DNA of 64,000 nucleotides from Wenyingzhuangia gilva (GCF_030519655.1 NZ_JAUMIT010000003.1:124001-188000); one strand, 5' to 3'; numbered from the stretch's first letter, positions 18,014 to 26,505 are shown. Numbers and translations: made by a program. The notes: generated by a model from the sequence alone, not told the origin.

Positions 18014-19312
18014 TTAAGACTTTAAAAAATCTGTCAATCCTTTGTAATCTGAAATTTTAATAGAAACTTTAGGTTTGTCTATTACGGCTTTAATTTGCTC
18101 TGGTAATTCTATAGTTTCTGCAACTCCAGGATATAAAACATCCATAAATTTAACAGGGTGAGCAGTTTCTAAAAACAAACCTTGTGTGTTGGTTGCTGTT
18201 TTTAAATAATTTTTTAAAGCCAAGTAACCAATCGCTCCATGAGGTTCTGCTACATAATTGAACTTTTTATACAAATGCCCCATTGCTGCTGTAGCTTCAT
18301 CATCGGTATAAGAATATCCTTTTAGATTTTTACGCAGTTTCTCAACATCAAAATCGTGTAATTTTTCTATTCTGATAAAGTTGCTAGGAGCCCCAACATC
18401 CATTGCATTAGAAATGGTAGGGATGGTTTTTTTAGGTTCGTAAATTCCCGTTTCTAAATACGCAGGAACCACTCTGTTTACATTTGTACCTGTGATGAAT
18501 TCTTTGATAGGCAATCCTAATTTTTGAGCAATCATTCCTGCACAAATATTTCCAAAGTTTCCACTAGGGACAGAGAATACAATATCTTTTGATTTGTCTT
18601 TTAATTGTTTATAAGCAAAGAAAAAGTAGAATGCTTGTGGCAACCAACGAGCTACATTGATTGAGTTTGCGGAAGTTAACGTTCTGTGTTCTTTTAAAGA
18701 CTCATCTAAAAAAGCAGTTTTCACCATGTCTTGACAATCGTCAAAAGCACCGTCTACTTCTAAAGCAGTAATGTTTTGTCCCAAAGCAGTTAATTGCTTT
18801 TCTTGAACGTTAGATACTTTTCCGCTAGGGTATAAAATAACAACATTAACACCTTGAACTCCTAAGAAACCACTTGCAACAGCACCTCCAGTATCTCCAG
18901 AAGTAGCCACCAATACAGTGATGTCTTTATCGTTTTTTTCTTTTTTGTTAAAATATCCTAAACAACGAGCCATAAAGCGACCACCCACATCTTTAAATGC
19001 CATGGTTGGACCGTGAAACAATTCTAAAGAACCAATATTTTCTTCAATAGGAACTATAGGAAAATCAAAACACAATGTTTCTTCAACAATTTGTTTCAAG
19101 TCTTGTTCAGGAATTTCATCACCAACAAACTGTTTGATGATTTCGTATCCAATTTCACTATTGCTATAATTGTCTAAATTATCAATAAACTCTTTTGATA
19201 ACGGCGTAATACTTTCAGGAAAATATAAACCTCTGTCTGGAGCAATTCCGTTGACAACAGCGTCTCTAAAAGAGACTTCAGGAGCGTTTCCGTTTAAACT
19301 AAAATATTTCAT
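18014..19312 (-). CDS. thrC: Threonine synthase
   Basis: 432 aa PLP enzyme, last step of threonine synthesis (phosphohomoserine to threonine). Motifs: the N-terminal NGIAPDRGLYFPE typical of the long (bacterial) class, FHGPTMAFKDVGGRF with the PLP lysine, and the phosphate-binding VATSGDTGGAV and VPSGNFGN. Third gene of thrABC on the minus strand. The 85-base gap to thrB holds an imperfect inverted repeat. Confidence 0.96.
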   Translation of the reverse strand: MKYFSLNGNAPEVSFRDAVVNGIAPDRGLYFPESITPLSKEFIDNLDNYSNSEIGYEIIKQFVGDEIPEQDLKQIVEETLCFDFPIVPIEENIGSLELFHGPTMAFKDVGGRFMARCLGYFNKKEKNDKDITVLVATSGDTGGAVASGFLGVQGVNVVILYPSGKVSNVQEKQLTALGQNITALEVDGAFDDCQDMVKTAFLDESLKEHRTLTSANSINVARWLPQAFYFFFAYKQLKDKSKDIVFSVPSGNFGNICAGMIAQKLGLPIKEFITGTNVNRVVPAYLETGIYEPKKTIPTISNAMDVGAPSNFIRIEKLHDFDVEKLRKNLKGYSYTDDEATAAMGHLYKKFNYVAEPHGAIGYLALKNYLKTATNTQGLFLETAHPVKFMDVLYPGVAETIELPEQIKAVIDKPKVSIKISDYKGLTDFLKS

Positions 19313-19326
19313 TTTTTTATGTTGAT

Positions 19327-19394
19327 GTGTTTATTTGTGTAATTGTTTATTCGTTTTTTATCAGTTCAACGAATAAGCAAATAAACGAATACAC
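19327..19394. repeat. Imperfect inverted low-complexity repeat between thrB and thrC
   Basis: Left arm about 19327-19353 (GTTTATTTGTG...TTTATTCG) and right arm about 19369-19394 (CGAATAAGCAAATAAACG) are near complements. The sequence is built from TTTATTCG/TTTATTTG words. It could form a long hairpin in the thrABC mRNA. Confidence 0.65.
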
Positions 19395-19397
19395 TTA

Positions 19398-20321
19398 TTA
19401 TAAAATCTTGATTCCTTGATCGTTAATTTTTGAGATGTGGATGTCGTAAGCAACTCCCACTTTATCGTAAACAGCTTTCATTGCCTCAGCCACTTTAATA
19501 GCGGTTTCTTCTCCTTTACTTAACGCAAAAATAGAAGGTCCAGAACCAGAAATCCCAGAACCCAAAGCACCAGCATTTTTACACTCTTCTTTTACTTTGT
19601 CAAAAGCAGGGATTAAAATTGAACGAATTGGTTCTACAATTTCATCATGCAGAGAACGAGATAGTAAATCGTAGTCTTCTGTATACAAAGCACTTACTAA
19701 AGCTCCAATATTTCCCCATTGCGTGATGGCAGTTTTTAATCTTAATTTACTTTTTAAGATTTGACGAGCATCGGCAGTTTTTACTTCAATTTGTGGATGA
19801 ATGACTGTAGCGTATAATAATGAAGGTGTGTTTAATTTAATCACATCTAAAGGAGCGGTAGAACGTACCAATGTAAATCCACCTAATAGGGCAGGAGCAA
19901 CATTGTCAGCATGAGGAACCCCACTTGCTAACTCTTCACCTCTCATGGCAAATTCAATCAAATCATGATTGCTAAAAGGTTTTCCTAATAACTCATTTAC
20001 ACCATATACGGCACCAGTACTACTTGCGGCAGAACTACCAATTCCACTACCTGGTTTGATATTTTTGTAGATTTCAATCTCAAAACCATCGGTAGTATTG
20101 TTTAACTTTTCTAGCATTGCTAAAACAGCCACACCTGCTACATTTTTTTCGGTAGCTAAAGGTAAATCTTGACCTATTATTTTTGTGATTTTTACGCCAG
20201 GAGTTTCAATTTTACGAATCACCATTTCATCTCCAGTGGAATCTAAACAAAGTCCTAAGACATCAAATCCACAAGAAACATTGGCAATGGTACCTGGGCA
20301 AAATAATTTTATTTCTTTCAT
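19398..20321 (-). CDS. thrB: Homoserine kinase
   Basis: 307 aa GHMP kinase that phosphorylates homoserine for thrC. Visible: NVSCGFDVLGLCLD near the start, the GHMP phosphate loop PGSGIGSSAASSTGAVYG (about 90-107), and the C-terminal GSGISGSGPSIFALS. Lies between thrA and thrC in the operon. Start at MKEIKLFCPGT matches the family. Confidence 0.96.
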   Translation of the reverse strand: MKEIKLFCPGTIANVSCGFDVLGLCLDSTGDEMVIRKIETPGVKITKIIGQDLPLATEKNVAGVAVLAMLEKLNNTTDGFEIEIYKNIKPGSGIGSSAASSTGAVYGVNELLGKPFSNHDLIEFAMRGEELASGVPHADNVAPALLGGFTLVRSTAPLDVIKLNTPSLLYATVIHPQIEVKTADARQILKSKLRLKTAITQWGNIGALVSALYTEDYDLLSRSLHDEIVEPIRSILIPAFDKVKEECKNAGALGSGISGSGPSIFALSKGEETAIKVAEAMKAVYDKVGVAYDIHISKINDQGIKIL

Positions 20322-20324
20322 TTT

Positions 20325-20384
20325 TTTTAGCTTTTGGCTATTTGCTTTTGGCCATTAGCTAATTGCTAAAGGCTAAAGGCTAAA
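20325..20384. repeat. Imperfect inverted word repeat between thrA and thrB
   Basis: TTTTAGCTTTTGGCTATTTG on the left faces CTAAAGGCTAAAGGCTAAAA on the right, with the word GGCTAAA in tandem. A related sequence lies at 32842-32877. This type of word-like intergenic repeat recurs in the window and would fold in the mRNA. Confidence 0.7.
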
Positions 20385-20386
20385 AA

Positions 20387-22840
20387 TTATCCTTTTCCTA
20401 TTCTAATAATATCAGCAAAAATACCTGAAGCAGTTACATCAGCACCTGCACCAGCTCCTTTTATAATTAAAGGGAATTCAGGATATCTTTCTGTAAAGAA
20501 CAACACAATATTATCACTTCCTTGTAAGTTTGAGAATGGGTGCTTGCTATCTACTTCTTGTAAAGAAACATTGGCTTTACCATTTACAAATTCCGCTACA
20601 TATTTTAATTCAGCATTGTTTGCAGCTGCTTTTTCTTTAATGGCTTCAAAATGAGAAGCCTCAGAAATTAAGGTCTTTTTAAAATCTTCGATAGAATCCG
20701 CTTCTAAACTAGCTTTAGGTAAGAAAGTTTTATTTTCAATATCTTCTAAATTCATTTTAGCACCGCTTTCACGAGCCAAAATTAAAATTTTACGGGCAAC
20801 ATCTACACCACTTAAATCAATTCTTGGGTCTGGTTCTGTAAATCCTAAGGCTCCAGCTTGGTCTACTATTTCAGCAAAATTAGCATCTCCTACAAATGAG
20901 TTAAAGATAAAGTTTAAAGATCCTGAAGCCACTGCTTGAATTTTGATGATTTGATCTCCGGATTGTACCAAATTATTTAAAGTGTTGATGATTGGCAATC
21001 CAGCTCCAACATTGGTTTCAAATAAGTAAGGAGCATTGTATTCTTGAGATAATCTTTTTAACTCAGCATACACACTATATTCTGATGAAGCAGCAATTTT
21101 GTTACAAGTAACCACTCCAATACTTTCTTTTAAATAATCAGCATATAAACCAGCAATGGTTGCGTTGGCAGTATTGTCTACAAACACACTGTTACTTAAG
21201 TTCATTTCTTTTACATGTTCGTGGAATAAATCAAGGTTTAATTCCTCACCATTGTCAATTAAGTTTTGTTTCCAATCGGCAGAAATATCAATTCCTTCTT
21301 CGTTGAAAATCATTTTTTTAGAATTTGCCATTCCAACAACTTCTATGCTTAATTGTAATTTATCTAATAAATAAGCTTTTTGCTTTTCTATTTGTTCTAA
21401 TAATTTTCCTCCAACATTTCCAACACCTACAACAAATAAGTTTAATTTGGTAATGTGACCTTCAAAAAACTCAGCATGTAAACCATTCAATGCTTTTTTA
21501 ACATTTTTGGCATCAATTACTGTAGATATATTTCTTTCAGAAGCCCCTTGAGCAATGGCATGAATATTTACGTTGTCTTTACCTAATGCGCTAAACATTC
21601 TACCGCTAATTCCTTGGTGACTTTTCATTTCTTCACCTACAATCGCTACAATAGCCATGTTGGTTTGTGTATGTAAAGGATCAATTTTTCCTAAGCTTAA
21701 TTCATATGCAAATTCATCTTGAATAGCCAATTCTGCTTTTTCAACTTCATTTCCATCAATAGCAATACAAATAGAATGTTCTGAGGAAGCTTGAGTAATT
21801 AAAATTACATTCACCTTTTTCTCAGACAAAGCACTGAACAATCTTTTAGAAACCCCTGGAATTCCTATCAATCCATTTCCTTCTACAGTTGCCAAAGCAA
21901 TATTATCGATATGACTAATTCCTTTTACAATACCACCACCTTTAACATTTTCATTGGTAATGAATGACCCCGCATCTTCGGGATGAAAGGTATTCTTTAT
22001 GTATAAAGGAATGTTTTTGTTCATCACAGGTTGAACCGTTGGCGGATATAAAACAGAAGCTCCAAAATGAGACAATTCCATCGCTTCACTATAAGACAAA
22101 GTTTTAATAGGCTCCGCTTGTTTTACCAATTTAGGATTGGCGGTATACATTCCACTTACATCTGTCCAAATTTCTAATTGTTCTACTTCTAAGGCAGCCG
22201 CTAAAATAGCAGCAGTATAATCAGAACCACCACGACCTAAAGTAGTTTTTTCTCCTTGTTGATTACAAGCAATAAAACCAGGTAACACTGTTATATTATG
22301 ATTGTTATTTGCAAAATATTCTTTGATGTTTTTATCAGTTAAATCAATAATAGGAACAGCGTTTCCATAATTACTATTGGTTACAATTAACTCTCCACTA
22401 TTTTTATATACAGCATCAATTTCATTGCATTGTAAAGCTTTGGTAATGATAAAAGTTGATAAAAATTCTCCATAACTAACAATAGTATCATTTGTTTTAG
22501 GAGAAAGTTCTTGTAATAAATAGACTCCCTCTAGAATATTTTCTAGTTGGTTGAATATTTTTTTAACACCACTTAGTACACCACTTTGATTGTTAACAGG
22601 AATTAATTCACGTACAATATCAAAATGATTGTTTTCTAATTCGCTTAAACTAGCATTATAAGTATCATCTTGCTTTTGTGCTTTTGATGCCATATTAATT
22701 AAGGCATCAGTGGTTTTATTAATAGCAGAAAAAACGACTGCAATTTGATTGTTTTCGCTAGTTGATTTTAAGATATCAATAACGCGATTAATATTTGCTG
22801 CTGAGGCGATTGAAGAACCACCGAATTTTAAAATTTTCAT
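20387..22840 (-). CDS. thrA: Bifunctional aspartate kinase / homoserine dehydrogenase
   Basis: 817 aa. N-terminal aspartokinase (about 1-290) with KFGGSS and TTLGRGGSDYTA, two ACT-type regulatory modules (about 305-450), then homoserine dehydrogenase (about 465-815) with the NAD(P)-binding GVGNVGG, ETNVGAGLP and GFTEPDPRIDLSG. It catalyses the first and third steps of threonine synthesis; the ACT pair normally gives threonine feedback. First gene of thrABC. A possible minus-strand -7 box TAATTTTG lies at 23016-23009. No Thr- or Ile-rich leader peptide was found upstream. Confidence 0.96.
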   Translation of the reverse strand: MKILKFGGSSIASAANINRVIDILKSTSENNQIAVVFSAINKTTDALINMASKAQKQDDTYNASLSELENNHFDIVRELIPVNNQSGVLSGVKKIFNQLENILEGVYLLQELSPKTNDTIVSYGEFLSTFIITKALQCNEIDAVYKNSGELIVTNSNYGNAVPIIDLTDKNIKEYFANNNHNITVLPGFIACNQQGEKTTLGRGGSDYTAAILAAALEVEQLEIWTDVSGMYTANPKLVKQAEPIKTLSYSEAMELSHFGASVLYPPTVQPVMNKNIPLYIKNTFHPEDAGSFITNENVKGGGIVKGISHIDNIALATVEGNGLIGIPGVSKRLFSALSEKKVNVILITQASSEHSICIAIDGNEVEKAELAIQDEFAYELSLGKIDPLHTQTNMAIVAIVGEEMKSHQGISGRMFSALGKDNVNIHAIAQGASERNISTVIDAKNVKKALNGLHAEFFEGHITKLNLFVVGVGNVGGKLLEQIEKQKAYLLDKLQLSIEVVGMANSKKMIFNEEGIDISADWKQNLIDNGEELNLDLFHEHVKEMNLSNSVFVDNTANATIAGLYADYLKESIGVVTCNKIAASSEYSVYAELKRLSQEYNAPYLFETNVGAGLPIINTLNNLVQSGDQIIKIQAVASGSLNFIFNSFVGDANFAEIVDQAGALGFTEPDPRIDLSGVDVARKILILARESGAKMNLEDIENKTFLPKASLEADSIEDFKKTLISEASHFEAIKEKAAANNAELKYVAEFVNGKANVSLQEVDSKHPFSNLQGSDNIVLFFTERYPEFPLIIKGAGAGADVTASGIFADIIRIGKG

Positions 22841-23149
22841 ATGAATGTAGGAATGATTGAGAAAAAAAACAGTACTTGATGTTTAATGAAAGTCATATCA
22901 ATTAAAGTACAAGATTTTACGGTTTATATATATAAATAACAAAGACAACCCCAAAGGGTAGTAAAGAAAGAAGTTGTTAAATATGTAGTCTCTGTATTTT
23001 TCACGCATCAAAATTAAGAAATTATTTAAAACAGCACCTTTAATTTTTATAAAATTAATTATAAATAAGGCAATAAAAACTTTGATATTCCATATATACT
23101 TATAAGAATTGTATATTTGCGACATTAATTAGTAAGACAACAATAATTT
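22841..23149. other. Divergent promoter region of thrABC and the acyl-CoA dehydrogenase
   Basis: 309 bases. Plus strand: -7 box TATATTTG (23112-23119), 30 bases before the acyl-CoA dehydrogenase start; the nearest TTG (23082-23084) is 27 bases upstream, wider than usual. Minus strand: possible -7 TAATTTTG (23016-23009) for thrA, giving a leader of about 160 nt. In that leader GTACTT and AAGTAC could pair over a long loop before a T run, a weak attenuator candidate. A 75-codon minus-strand ORF here looks spurious. Confidence 0.5.
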
Positions 23150-24658
23150 ATGTCAATAAAAGATATTACAAATATTTCTTATGATACCTTTTTAAAGGAT
23201 TTTAAAGATACTTTAAAAAGCGTTTTTTATGAGAAAGATGATATTCAAAAGTTTAGCCAATTAAGAGGGTTTCCTTCTTTGGTTTTTAGAGATATCATGG
23301 CAAAAAAGCCTTTATCAGTAGCAATTCCTACTGAATATGGAGGAAGAGGAGTTAAGGTAAAAGAATGTTTGGGGGTGTTAGAAGCTGCTTCATACGAATC
23401 ATTACCACTCTCTTTAACCTTCGGAATTAACATAGCACTTTTTTTAGAACCTGTAGCTAAGTATGCCAAACCAGAAGTAAAAGCTCCTATTTTTAAACGT
23501 TTTTTAGAAGAAAGAAACATGGGAGGGTTGATGATTACTGAGCCAAGTTTTGGTTCAGATGCTTTAAGCATGGAAACATCAAACACCTTTAAAGATGGGA
23601 AATACCACATCGAAGGGTATAAGCATTGGCAAGGATTAACAGGGTTAGCTGATTATTGGTTAATTACTTCTCGTAAAAAAGGAGAAGATGGAAGATTAGG
23701 TAGAGATATCGATTTTTTTATTGCTGATAATCAAGATCCAGAACAAAGAGTAATTGTTGATGAATATTACAACAATGCTGGTTTGTATGCCATTCCTTAT
23801 GGAAATAACAAATTAGATTTAAAGGTTCCTGAAAATCAGAAATTAGAAGGAGGAAGTACAGGTATTAAGTTAATGTTAGACTTATTGCACCGTTCTAGAA
23901 TGCAATTTCCTGGTATGGCCATGGGATTCATTAAAAGAATGATGGATGAAGCTATAGAGCATTGTAATAATAGAATAGTAGGAGGTAAAAACTTACTGGC
24001 TTTAGATAAAGTAAGAGAGCAAATAGCTAATATTCAATCGGCATTTACAGTTTGTTCTGCCATGTGTGCACGTAGTGCTGAACATAGTGGTATTGACAAT
24101 GAATTGGCTATGGATCAAGTAGAAGCGAACAGTATGAAATCTGTGATTACAGATATGATGCAGTTTTCTGCTCAAACTTTAGTTCAATTATCAGGTTCTT
24201 CTGGTTACAAAGAAGAAAATATTGGTGCGAGAGGAATTATGGATAGTCGAGCGTTTATGATTTTTGAAGGATCTAACGAAATGTTATATACTCAGATTTC
24301 CGAAGCAGTAATGAAGTTGATGAAACGTAAAAAAGTCACCAATTTATTTGATTTCTTAAAAGAGTATGATTTAACCATTAAATCTTCGGAATTCTTTAAA
24401 GATATTTTAAACTTCAATTTAAATATGGAACTACCACAACGTAAAATGGTAGACTTAGGAAGGATTATCGGTAGAGTAGTTTCTGCTAATTTTGTGATTG
24501 ATTTAGGAATAAAAGGATTTAGATCTGATTTGGTTTCAGAATGTATTACTTCATTAAAACATGAAGTGACTGCTTGTGTAAGTTCTTTAACTTTTCAAGA
24601 AAACACAAACTTAATTACTGATTATAAACAAGATAGTACTTGGTTGAATTTGGTATAA
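23150..24658 (+). CDS. Acyl-CoA dehydrogenase family protein
   Basis: 502 aa, longer than classical acyl-CoA dehydrogenases (about 380-400). The FAD-binding acyl-CoA dehydrogenase core is visible: FGINIALFLEPVAKY, MITEPSFGSDALSMET, GYKHWQGLTGLADYW, and the C-terminal helical MIFEGSNEMLYTQISEAV. The last 120 residues form an extra helical extension. Probably oxidises an acyl-CoA with transfer to ETF; substrate unknown. Monocistronic, with TATATTTG at 23112-23119 and a good terminator after it. Confidence 0.88.
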   Translation: MSIKDITNISYDTFLKDFKDTLKSVFYEKDDIQKFSQLRGFPSLVFRDIMAKKPLSVAIPTEYGGRGVKVKECLGVLEAASYESLPLSLTFGINIALFLEPVAKYAKPEVKAPIFKRFLEERNMGGLMITEPSFGSDALSMETSNTFKDGKYHIEGYKHWQGLTGLADYWLITSRKKGEDGRLGRDIDFFIADNQDPEQRVIVDEYYNNAGLYAIPYGNNKLDLKVPENQKLEGGSTGIKLMLDLLHRSRMQFPGMAMGFIKRMMDEAIEHCNNRIVGGKNLLALDKVREQIANIQSAFTVCSAMCARSAEHSGIDNELAMDQVEANSMKSVITDMMQFSAQTLVQLSGSSGYKEENIGARGIMDSRAFMIFEGSNEMLYTQISEAVMKLMKRKKVTNLFDFLKEYDLTIKSSEFFKDILNFNLNMELPQRKMVDLGRIIGRVVSANFVIDLGIKGFRSDLVSECITSLKHEVTACVSSLTFQENTNLITDYKQDSTWLNLV

Positions 24659-24681
24659 GGATTTGTCAATAGGAGATAGGG

Positions 24682-24705
24682 ATAGCGATGTTTTTACATC
24701 GCTAT
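24682..24705 (+). terminator. Terminator of the acyl-CoA dehydrogenase gene
   Basis: ATAGCGATGT (24682-24691) pairs with ACATCGCTAT (24696-24705) around TTTT, then T residues. Confidence 0.92.
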
Positions 24706-24733
24706 TTTTTTTGAAAAAAGTTTTATTTTTTTG

Positions 24734-24763
24734 TTGTGTAAATATAAAAAGGTTGTATATTTG
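24734..24763 (+). promoter_or_regulatory. Promoter of tRNA-Asp copy 1
   Basis: TTG (24734-24736), 19-bp spacer, TATATTTG (24756-24763), 17 bases before the mature tRNA. Same spacing and -7 box as copy 2. Confidence 0.88.
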
Positions 24764-24780
24764 CCACCGCTAATAGCAAC

Positions 24781-24854
24781 GGTCTGGTAGTTCAGCTGGT
24801 TAGAATACCTGCCTGTCACGCAGGGGGTCGCGGGTTCGAGTCCCGTCCAGACCG
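24781..24854 (+). tRNA. tRNA-Asp (GTC), copy 1
   Basis: 74-nt cloverleaf, acceptor GGTCTGG with CCAGACC, anticodon loop CTGTCACG (GTC), T-arm GGTTCGAGTCC. Identical to the copy at 36197. An integrase remnant follows, as expected when a tRNA gene serves as an integration site. Confidence 0.97.
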
Positions 24855-24877
24855 CAAGAGAAACATTAAACTCTTAC

Positions 24878-24910
24878 AAAACCTTATAAACTTTATGTTT
24901 ATAAGGTTTT
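24878..24910 (+). terminator. Terminator of tRNA-Asp copy 1
   Basis: Perfect 14-bp stem AAAACCTTATAAAC with GTTTATAAGGTTTT around TTTAT, then T residues. Same as at 36294-36326. Confidence 0.92.
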
Positions 24911-24956
24911 TTTATTTATGCTGATTTGAATACAAACCAAAATATTTTATATATTA

Positions 24957-25010
24957 GGTAAGTATTTCGGTTAGTATAATTTTAAGCTTAAAATTACTAA
25001 CCTCTTTACC
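24957..25010. promoter_or_regulatory. Long nested palindrome between tRNA-Asp and integrase, island 1
   Basis: Core 24969-25002 reads GGTTAGTA-TA-ATTTTAAG then CTTAAAATTACTAACC, self-complementary apart from two extra bases. Outer GGTAA (24957-24961) and TTACC (25006-25010) extend it. The same structure is kept at 36373-36426. Its place beside a tyrosine integrase suggests a recombinase arm site, excisionase site or integrase operator; this is inference. Confidence 0.6.
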
Positions 25011-25075
25011 TCGAAAAGATACTATTAGTTTGATTTGACTTTCGTCCAATGTTTAACCACAAAAGACGATTACTA

Positions 25076-25275
25076 TGGTATTATCAAACACTTATTCATT
25101 ACTTACCTGGTTATATATTCAAAAAGTAGAACCTGGTTTTGCAACTATTTATTTTAGAATTACTATCAATTCTAAATGAGCTAATATTAGTCTAAAGAAG
25201 AAAATAAATACTTCTCTTTGGGATAATTCAAAGTCTAAAGCTCGTGGGAATTTTCAAGATGCTCGAACTTTAAAT
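25076..25275 (+). pseudogene. Tyrosine recombinase (integrase) N-terminal remnant
   Basis: Starts MVLSNTYSLLTWLYIQK, closely matching the integrase start at 36492. An in-frame TGA at 25178-25180 replaces the CGA (Arg) of the other copy. About 66 codons remain before the left end of an insertion sequence at 25276. Only the arm-DNA-binding region survives, so it cannot be active. It marks a decayed tRNA-Asp-linked element. Confidence 0.88.
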
Positions 25276-25297
25276 GGATCAATCACAAAAGTTGTGT

Positions 25298-25545
25298 TTA
25301 GGTAAAAATATTGGTTAATCTAAAGAGGAAGAATTCTACGTTTTTCACTCCTATGAACTGTACTTTAAAAGCTTTTATTTTGGTATTGAAAGATTCAGCA
25401 GCTGCGTTTGTACTTCTGTTATTAAAGTAATTTAAGGTGGATCGATAGTTAGTATAGATGGTATTTGCTACTGTATTAAAATCCTTAAACCTTGATTTTT
25501 CTATTTGATTATACCACTGAGCTAACCTTGTGTATGTTGTTTTTA
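25298..25545 (-). pseudogene. Transposase C-terminal fragment (ISAon1/ISL3-like)
   Basis: Minus-strand reading ends RSTNAAAESFNTKIKAFK...VEFFLFRLTNIFT with TAA at 25300-25298. The STNAAAESFN-KIKAF pattern is the C-terminal signature of Bacteroidetes ISL3-like transposases, holding the last catalytic acid (AAESFN). The N-terminal and central DDE regions are missing. Confidence 0.8.
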
Positions 25546-25740
25546 TTGATTTAGCTTGGTTGAATATATTTCAGAGTCCTTGTGCCAAGTCAAACGCTTC
25601 TCTTTAGGAGCTGTTATTTTCTCTTCAAAATATAGATGAAGAGTTTGGTTGACTTTAGTGTGCTTTACTAAATCGAATTTGTCTATTAAGAATTCAGGAA
25701 GTATAAGTTTCAAAAGGTCTAAAGTAACTTCTAGTACCAA
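25543..25740 (-). pseudogene. ISAon1-type transposase N-terminal-region protein
   Basis: 65 codons starting MVLEVTLDLLKLILPEFL, with LHLYFEEK and PKEKRLTWHKDSE, as in the small N-terminal-region protein encoded before ISAon1-type transposases. It abuts the transposase C-terminal fragment across the internal deletion, so the end is probably altered. A second copy of the same start, further degraded, is at 42286-42360. Confidence 0.7.
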
Positions 25741-25820
25741 TAAACTTAAATCTCAAAACTAAAACTATATTAATTCAAACACAACTTTTGTTCTTGATCC
25801 ATATTACTCTTAAAAATTAA

Positions 25821-25851
25821 AAAAGCCCTAAGTGCTATTCTTAGGGCTTTT
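25821..25851. terminator. Terminator hairpin just outside the IS
   Basis: AAAAGCCCTAAG (25821-25832) pairs with CTTAGGGCTTTT (25840-25851), 7-base loop. It has no obvious gene upstream on the plus strand, so it may be left from a lost gene, or act on the minus strand after the GGCT-like gene. Confidence 0.75.
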
Positions 25852-26060
25852 GTGTATTTTGAAATACATTTGAGTTTTGTTACAGTTAAGTAACTTTGTT
25901 TGTTTAGTTGAAAGAATTGTTGCTATTTTCAACCAAACTCTTTTCTTTCCTTACATATTATATAACATGTAAAAAAATTGCTATGAAAAAGTTGTTGTTA
26001 CATCAAAGATACGTTTATACTCTTCTTTCCTTTTGTTTTATTCGGTGACTTGTATTTATG

Positions 26061-26101
26061 TATCGATGAATGGTTGTTTTTTATCGATGAATGGTTGTTT
26101 T
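26061..26101. repeat. Two-copy tandem repeat
   Basis: TATCGATGAATGGTTGTTTT occurs at 26061-26080 and again at 26082-26101, separated by one T. Exact copies, no known function. Confidence 0.9.
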
Positions 26102-26114
26102 GAGTAGGGCAATT

Positions 26115-26423
26115 TTAAGAAGAGATATAGACCCAGGCCTCTATTCCTGAACATAACTCAATAACAATTCTTTTATATTCATTACCCTCATATTCATCAC
26201 AAATCAATATTTCTTGATCTGATAAATCATAACATGTCCCTTTAATTACTTTAGTTGATTTATTATTTTTAACTAAAATAGGATATATTACTCCGTCTAA
26301 AGTTATTTCTTGTTTTTCAAATCCTATAATTGAATCAATACTCCCTTTTAGAGTTTTATTAAAAAGTGCTAATTGTACAGATTCATCTTGTAATGTTCCG
26401 TAAGTAAAGAGTTTAGGCATCAA
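26115..26423 (-). CDS. Gamma-glutamylcyclotransferase-like (AIG2 family) protein
   Basis: 102 aa, typical for small GGCT-fold proteins. LFTYGTLQD near the N-terminus is the substrate-loop signature; CDEYEGNEYKR carries the usual acidic residues. Members cleave gamma-glutamyl amines or peptides to 5-oxoproline, but many are uncharacterised. Stands alone, divergent from the exonuclease gene. Start may be the first or second Met. Confidence 0.82.
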   Translation of the reverse strand: MMPKLFTYGTLQDESVQLALFNKTLKGSIDSIIGFEKQEITLDGVIYPILVKNNKSTKVIKGTCYDLSDQEILICDEYEGNEYKRIVIELCSGIEAWVYISS

Positions 26424-26505
26424 TAAAAAGAATTAGGATTTAGTGCTCATAAATTTAAGTCTTTCGATTGATTTTTTTTAAATTTACTACTCTTATAATT
26501 ATCAC

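Larger units (their letters stand above)
24753..25275 (+). repeat. Long direct repeat, copy A (tRNA-Asp, terminator, palindrome, integrase start)
   Basis: From GTTGTATATTTGCCACCG onward this segment parallels 36169 to about 36690 in the same orientation. The match is nearly base for base through the tRNA, its terminator and the palindrome, then looser through the start of the integrase. It stops at the insertion sequence at 25276. Upstream of 24753 the two loci are unrelated. Confidence 0.88.
25276..25800 (-). mobile_element. Internally deleted insertion sequence of ISAon1/ISL3-like type
   Basis: About 525 bp with 24-bp terminal inverted repeats: left 25276-25299 (GGATCAATCACAAAAG...) and right 25777-25800 (AAACACAACTTTTGT...), matching at 22 of 24 positions. 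Inside, on the minus strand, lie the N-terminal small ORF and only the C-terminal end of the transposase, so most of the catalytic gene is deleted. No matching 8-bp target duplication was seen (CTTTAAAT left, ATATTACT right). A related right end lies at 42286-42404. Confidence 0.82.
25801..26114. other. Intergenic stretch after island 1
   Basis: 314 bases without a credible gene. It holds the hairpin at 25821-25851 and a 20-base unit repeated twice (26061-26101). No direct repeat of the tRNA-Asp 3' end was found here, so the far attachment site of island 1 is not identified. Confidence 0.6.

Noticed and set aside
22898-23125. 75-codon minus-strand ORF upstream of thrA as a leader peptide or small gene
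   Set aside because: No run of Thr or Ile codons, no family features, and it overlaps the likely promoter boxes of both divergent genes. A weak stem before a T run is present but too poor to call an attenuator.
25801-26114. Attachment-site repeat of the tRNA-Asp 3' end
   Set aside because: No copy of the TTCGAGTCCCGTCCAGACC segment was found after either island, so no att site is claimed.
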